Part shown: positions 13,502 through 14,570 of the stretch, in pieces
Layout: each line of letters starts with the position of its first letter
Position numbering within the stretch: position 1 is the first letter of the stretch
Source: Ruthenibacterium avium
GTDB taxonomy: Bacteria; Bacillota; Clostridia; Oscillospirales; Ruminococcaceae
Assembly (NCBI GenBank): GCA_019118905.1
Contig: DWYA01000069.1
Location: forward strand, 1-14,570
Direction: 5' to 3'
Length of the DNA: 14,570 nt
Translations under genes and position numbers: made by a program
Notes under the pieces: model-generated
Seen by the model: only the letters and a program-made list of their open reading frames with translations
What the model was told of the DNA's origin: nothing
The model's database searches: none

Positions 13502-14570
13502 CGCCGCAGGAGTTAAAAAACAGTATTTTGCAGATGGCGATTCAGGGAAAGCTGGTGGAACAGCGCCACGAAGAAGGCACGGCGGAGGAGCTTTTTGCCC
13601 AAATTCAGGAAGAAAAAAAGCGGCTCATTGCTGAAAAGAAAATCAAAAAGGAAAAGCCCCTGCCGGAGATTACCGAGGACGAAAAGCCGTTTGACATTCC
13701 AGAGAGCTGGAAGTGGTGTAGGCTTGGTAATATTCTGTATAAACTAACAGATGGTGCGCATTCTACACCGAAGTACAAGGTAAGCGGTGTCCCTTTTTTA
13801 TCTGTAAAAGATATGAGTTCGGGAAAATTAGATTTTTCAAACTGCAAATATATTTCCGAAGAAGAGCATCAAGAATTATTCCTAAGATGCAATCCAGAGT
13901 ATGGGGATTTACTTCTTACAAAAATAGGAACAACGGGAATTCCTGTGATTGTCGATACACATAAGCAGTTTTCTTTATTTGTCAGTGTTGCTCTTTTAAA
14001 ATTTGACCAAAACCTAGTATATAATAAATTTTTGCAGTTTCTTATAAGTTCGCCATTAGTTCAAATACAAGCTACGGAAAATACAAGAGGTGTAGGAAAT
14101 AAAAATTGGGTTATGCGAGATATTGCTAACACGATTATTGCTCTCCCGCCCCTTGCCGAGCAAAAGAGGATTGTTGCGAAAATTGAAGAATTACTGCCCT
14201 ATATTGACCGCTATGAACAGGCTTGGAGTAAGCTGGAACAGTTCAACAGCCGTTTCCCGGACGATATGAAAAAATCCCTTCTGCAATACGCCATTCAGGG
14301 CAAACTTGTGGAACAGCGCCCCGAAGAAGGCACCGCCGAAGAACTCTTTGCCCAAATCCAAGAAGAAAAAAAGCGGCTCATTGCTGAAAAGAAAATCAAA
14401 AAGGAAAAGCCCCTGCCCGAAATCACCGACGACGAAAAACCGTTTGACATTCCAGAGAGCTGGAAGTGGTTGAGGTTGGGAAATGTAATATCATTAGTAT
14501 CTGGAACAGACTTTAAACCTGAACAGTACAATGCTGAAGGGCGAGGAAGTGTCTATATTACGGGAGCGAG
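13498..14570 (+). CDS. hsdS: Type I restriction-modification, S (specificity) subunit, 3' end cut by window edge
   Basis: The frame is open from ATG 13498 to the window end (357 codons) with no stop. GGGAGG (13483-13488) lies nine bases upstream and the start overlaps the hsdM stop by 4 bp. The first target recognition domain follows IPESWKW (about residues 67-73) and includes LTDGAHSTPKY, VPFLSVKDM, GDLLLTKIGTTGIPVIV and NKNWVMRDIANTIIALPP. It then runs into the conserved helix LAEQKRIVAKIEELLPYIDRYEQAW. A second half begins with a near copy of the N-terminal 70 residues, then a second recognition domain (VISLVSGTDFKPEQYN...VYITGA) that is cut by the edge. This half-repeat layout is standard for HsdS. 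The recognition domains are AT-rich (about 27% GC in 13981-14040), unlike hsdM (about 57% in 12601-12660), which points to exchange between strains. The target sequence cannot be read from the protein. Confidence 0.93.
   Translation, partial: MTPQELKNSILQMAIQGKLVEQRHEEGTAEELFAQIQEEKKRLIAEKKIKKEKPLPEITEDEKPFDIPESWKWCRLGNILYKLTDGAHSTPKYKVSGVPFLSVKDMSSGKLDFSNCKYISEEEHQELFLRCNPEYGDLLLTKIGTTGIPVIVDTHKQFSLFVSVALLKFDQNLVYNKFLQFLISSPLVQIQATENTRGVGNKNWVMRDIANTIIALPPLAEQKRIVAKIEELLPYIDRYEQAWSKLEQFNSRFPDDMKKSLLQYAIQGKLVEQRPEEGTAEELFAQIQEEKKRLIAEKKIKKEKPLPEITDDEKPFDIPESWKWLRLGNVISLVSGTDFKPEQYNAEGRGSVYITGA
13522..14484 (+). repeat. 210-bp direct repeat within hsdS, 753 bp apart
   Basis: Positions 13522-13731 and 14275-14484 encode 70 residues differing at only five positions. 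They contain exact shared runs of 56 bases (from 13609) and 31 bases (from 13687). The offset of 753 bases is 251 codons, so recombination between the copies would keep the frame and delete exactly one recognition domain. The similarity stops just after the conserved WKW, where the variable recognition domains begin. Confidence 0.9.

Noticed and set aside
13498..14570. Possible frameshift or pseudogene in hsdS
   Set aside because: Codon-by-codon reading from ATG 13498 stays open to the window end, with the expected HsdS segments in order. The gene is cut only by the window edge.

Overview
The window looks like chromosomal DNA from a Gram-positive, probably Clostridia/Oscillospirales-type gut anaerobe. 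This rests on strong AGGAGG-type ribosome binding sites, Firmicutes-style TTGACA/TATAAT promoters, DUF6273- and DUF3795-type proteins, and short lipoprotein signals with a cysteine box. The genus is not determinable from the sequence alone. Most of the window is of moderate to high GC. Three stretches are clearly AT-rich: 1 to about 1430, the intergenic region before the restriction system, and the specificity domains of hsdS.

Region 1 (1-1430, minus strand, AT-rich): the start of a DUF6273-type protein that runs off the window edge, an unrecognised 200-residue protein with a TTG start, and a cysteine-rich DUF3795 protein. Region 2 (about 1431-3942, plus strand): a two-membrane-segment protein whose 5' end seems to be missing at a composition junction, overlapped by a cytidylate-kinase-like gene, then a strong terminator. 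Region 3 (3966-6458, minus strand): two separate lipoprotein genes of unknown function, the first with a clear promoter. Region 4 (6563-7131, plus strand): two small genes, one soluble and one with two membrane segments. Region 5 (7132-7606): a noncoding stretch in which a two-way terminator hairpin is present twice, separated by a 143-bp palindrome-rich, MITE-like insert.

Region 6 (7607-9432, minus strand): an ammonium channel fused to its own PII regulatory domain, behind a good promoter and a leader with a perfect 15-bp hairpin. Region 7 (9580-14570, plus strand): a type I restriction-modification operon in the order hsdR-hsdM-hsdS, with a good promoter, a 3-bp gap between R and M and a 4-bp ATGA overlap between M and S. 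hsdS runs off the right edge. It contains a 210-bp near-identical direct repeat in front of each AT-rich target recognition domain, which is the layout that permits specificity exchange by recombination.

I see no evidence for a wholly new system. The points most worth a second look are the split terminator with its insert, the Amt-PII fusion lacking the usual modified tyrosine, the broken 5' end near 1430, and the recombinogenic hsdS. No tRNA, rRNA, CRISPR array or transposase gene was seen.
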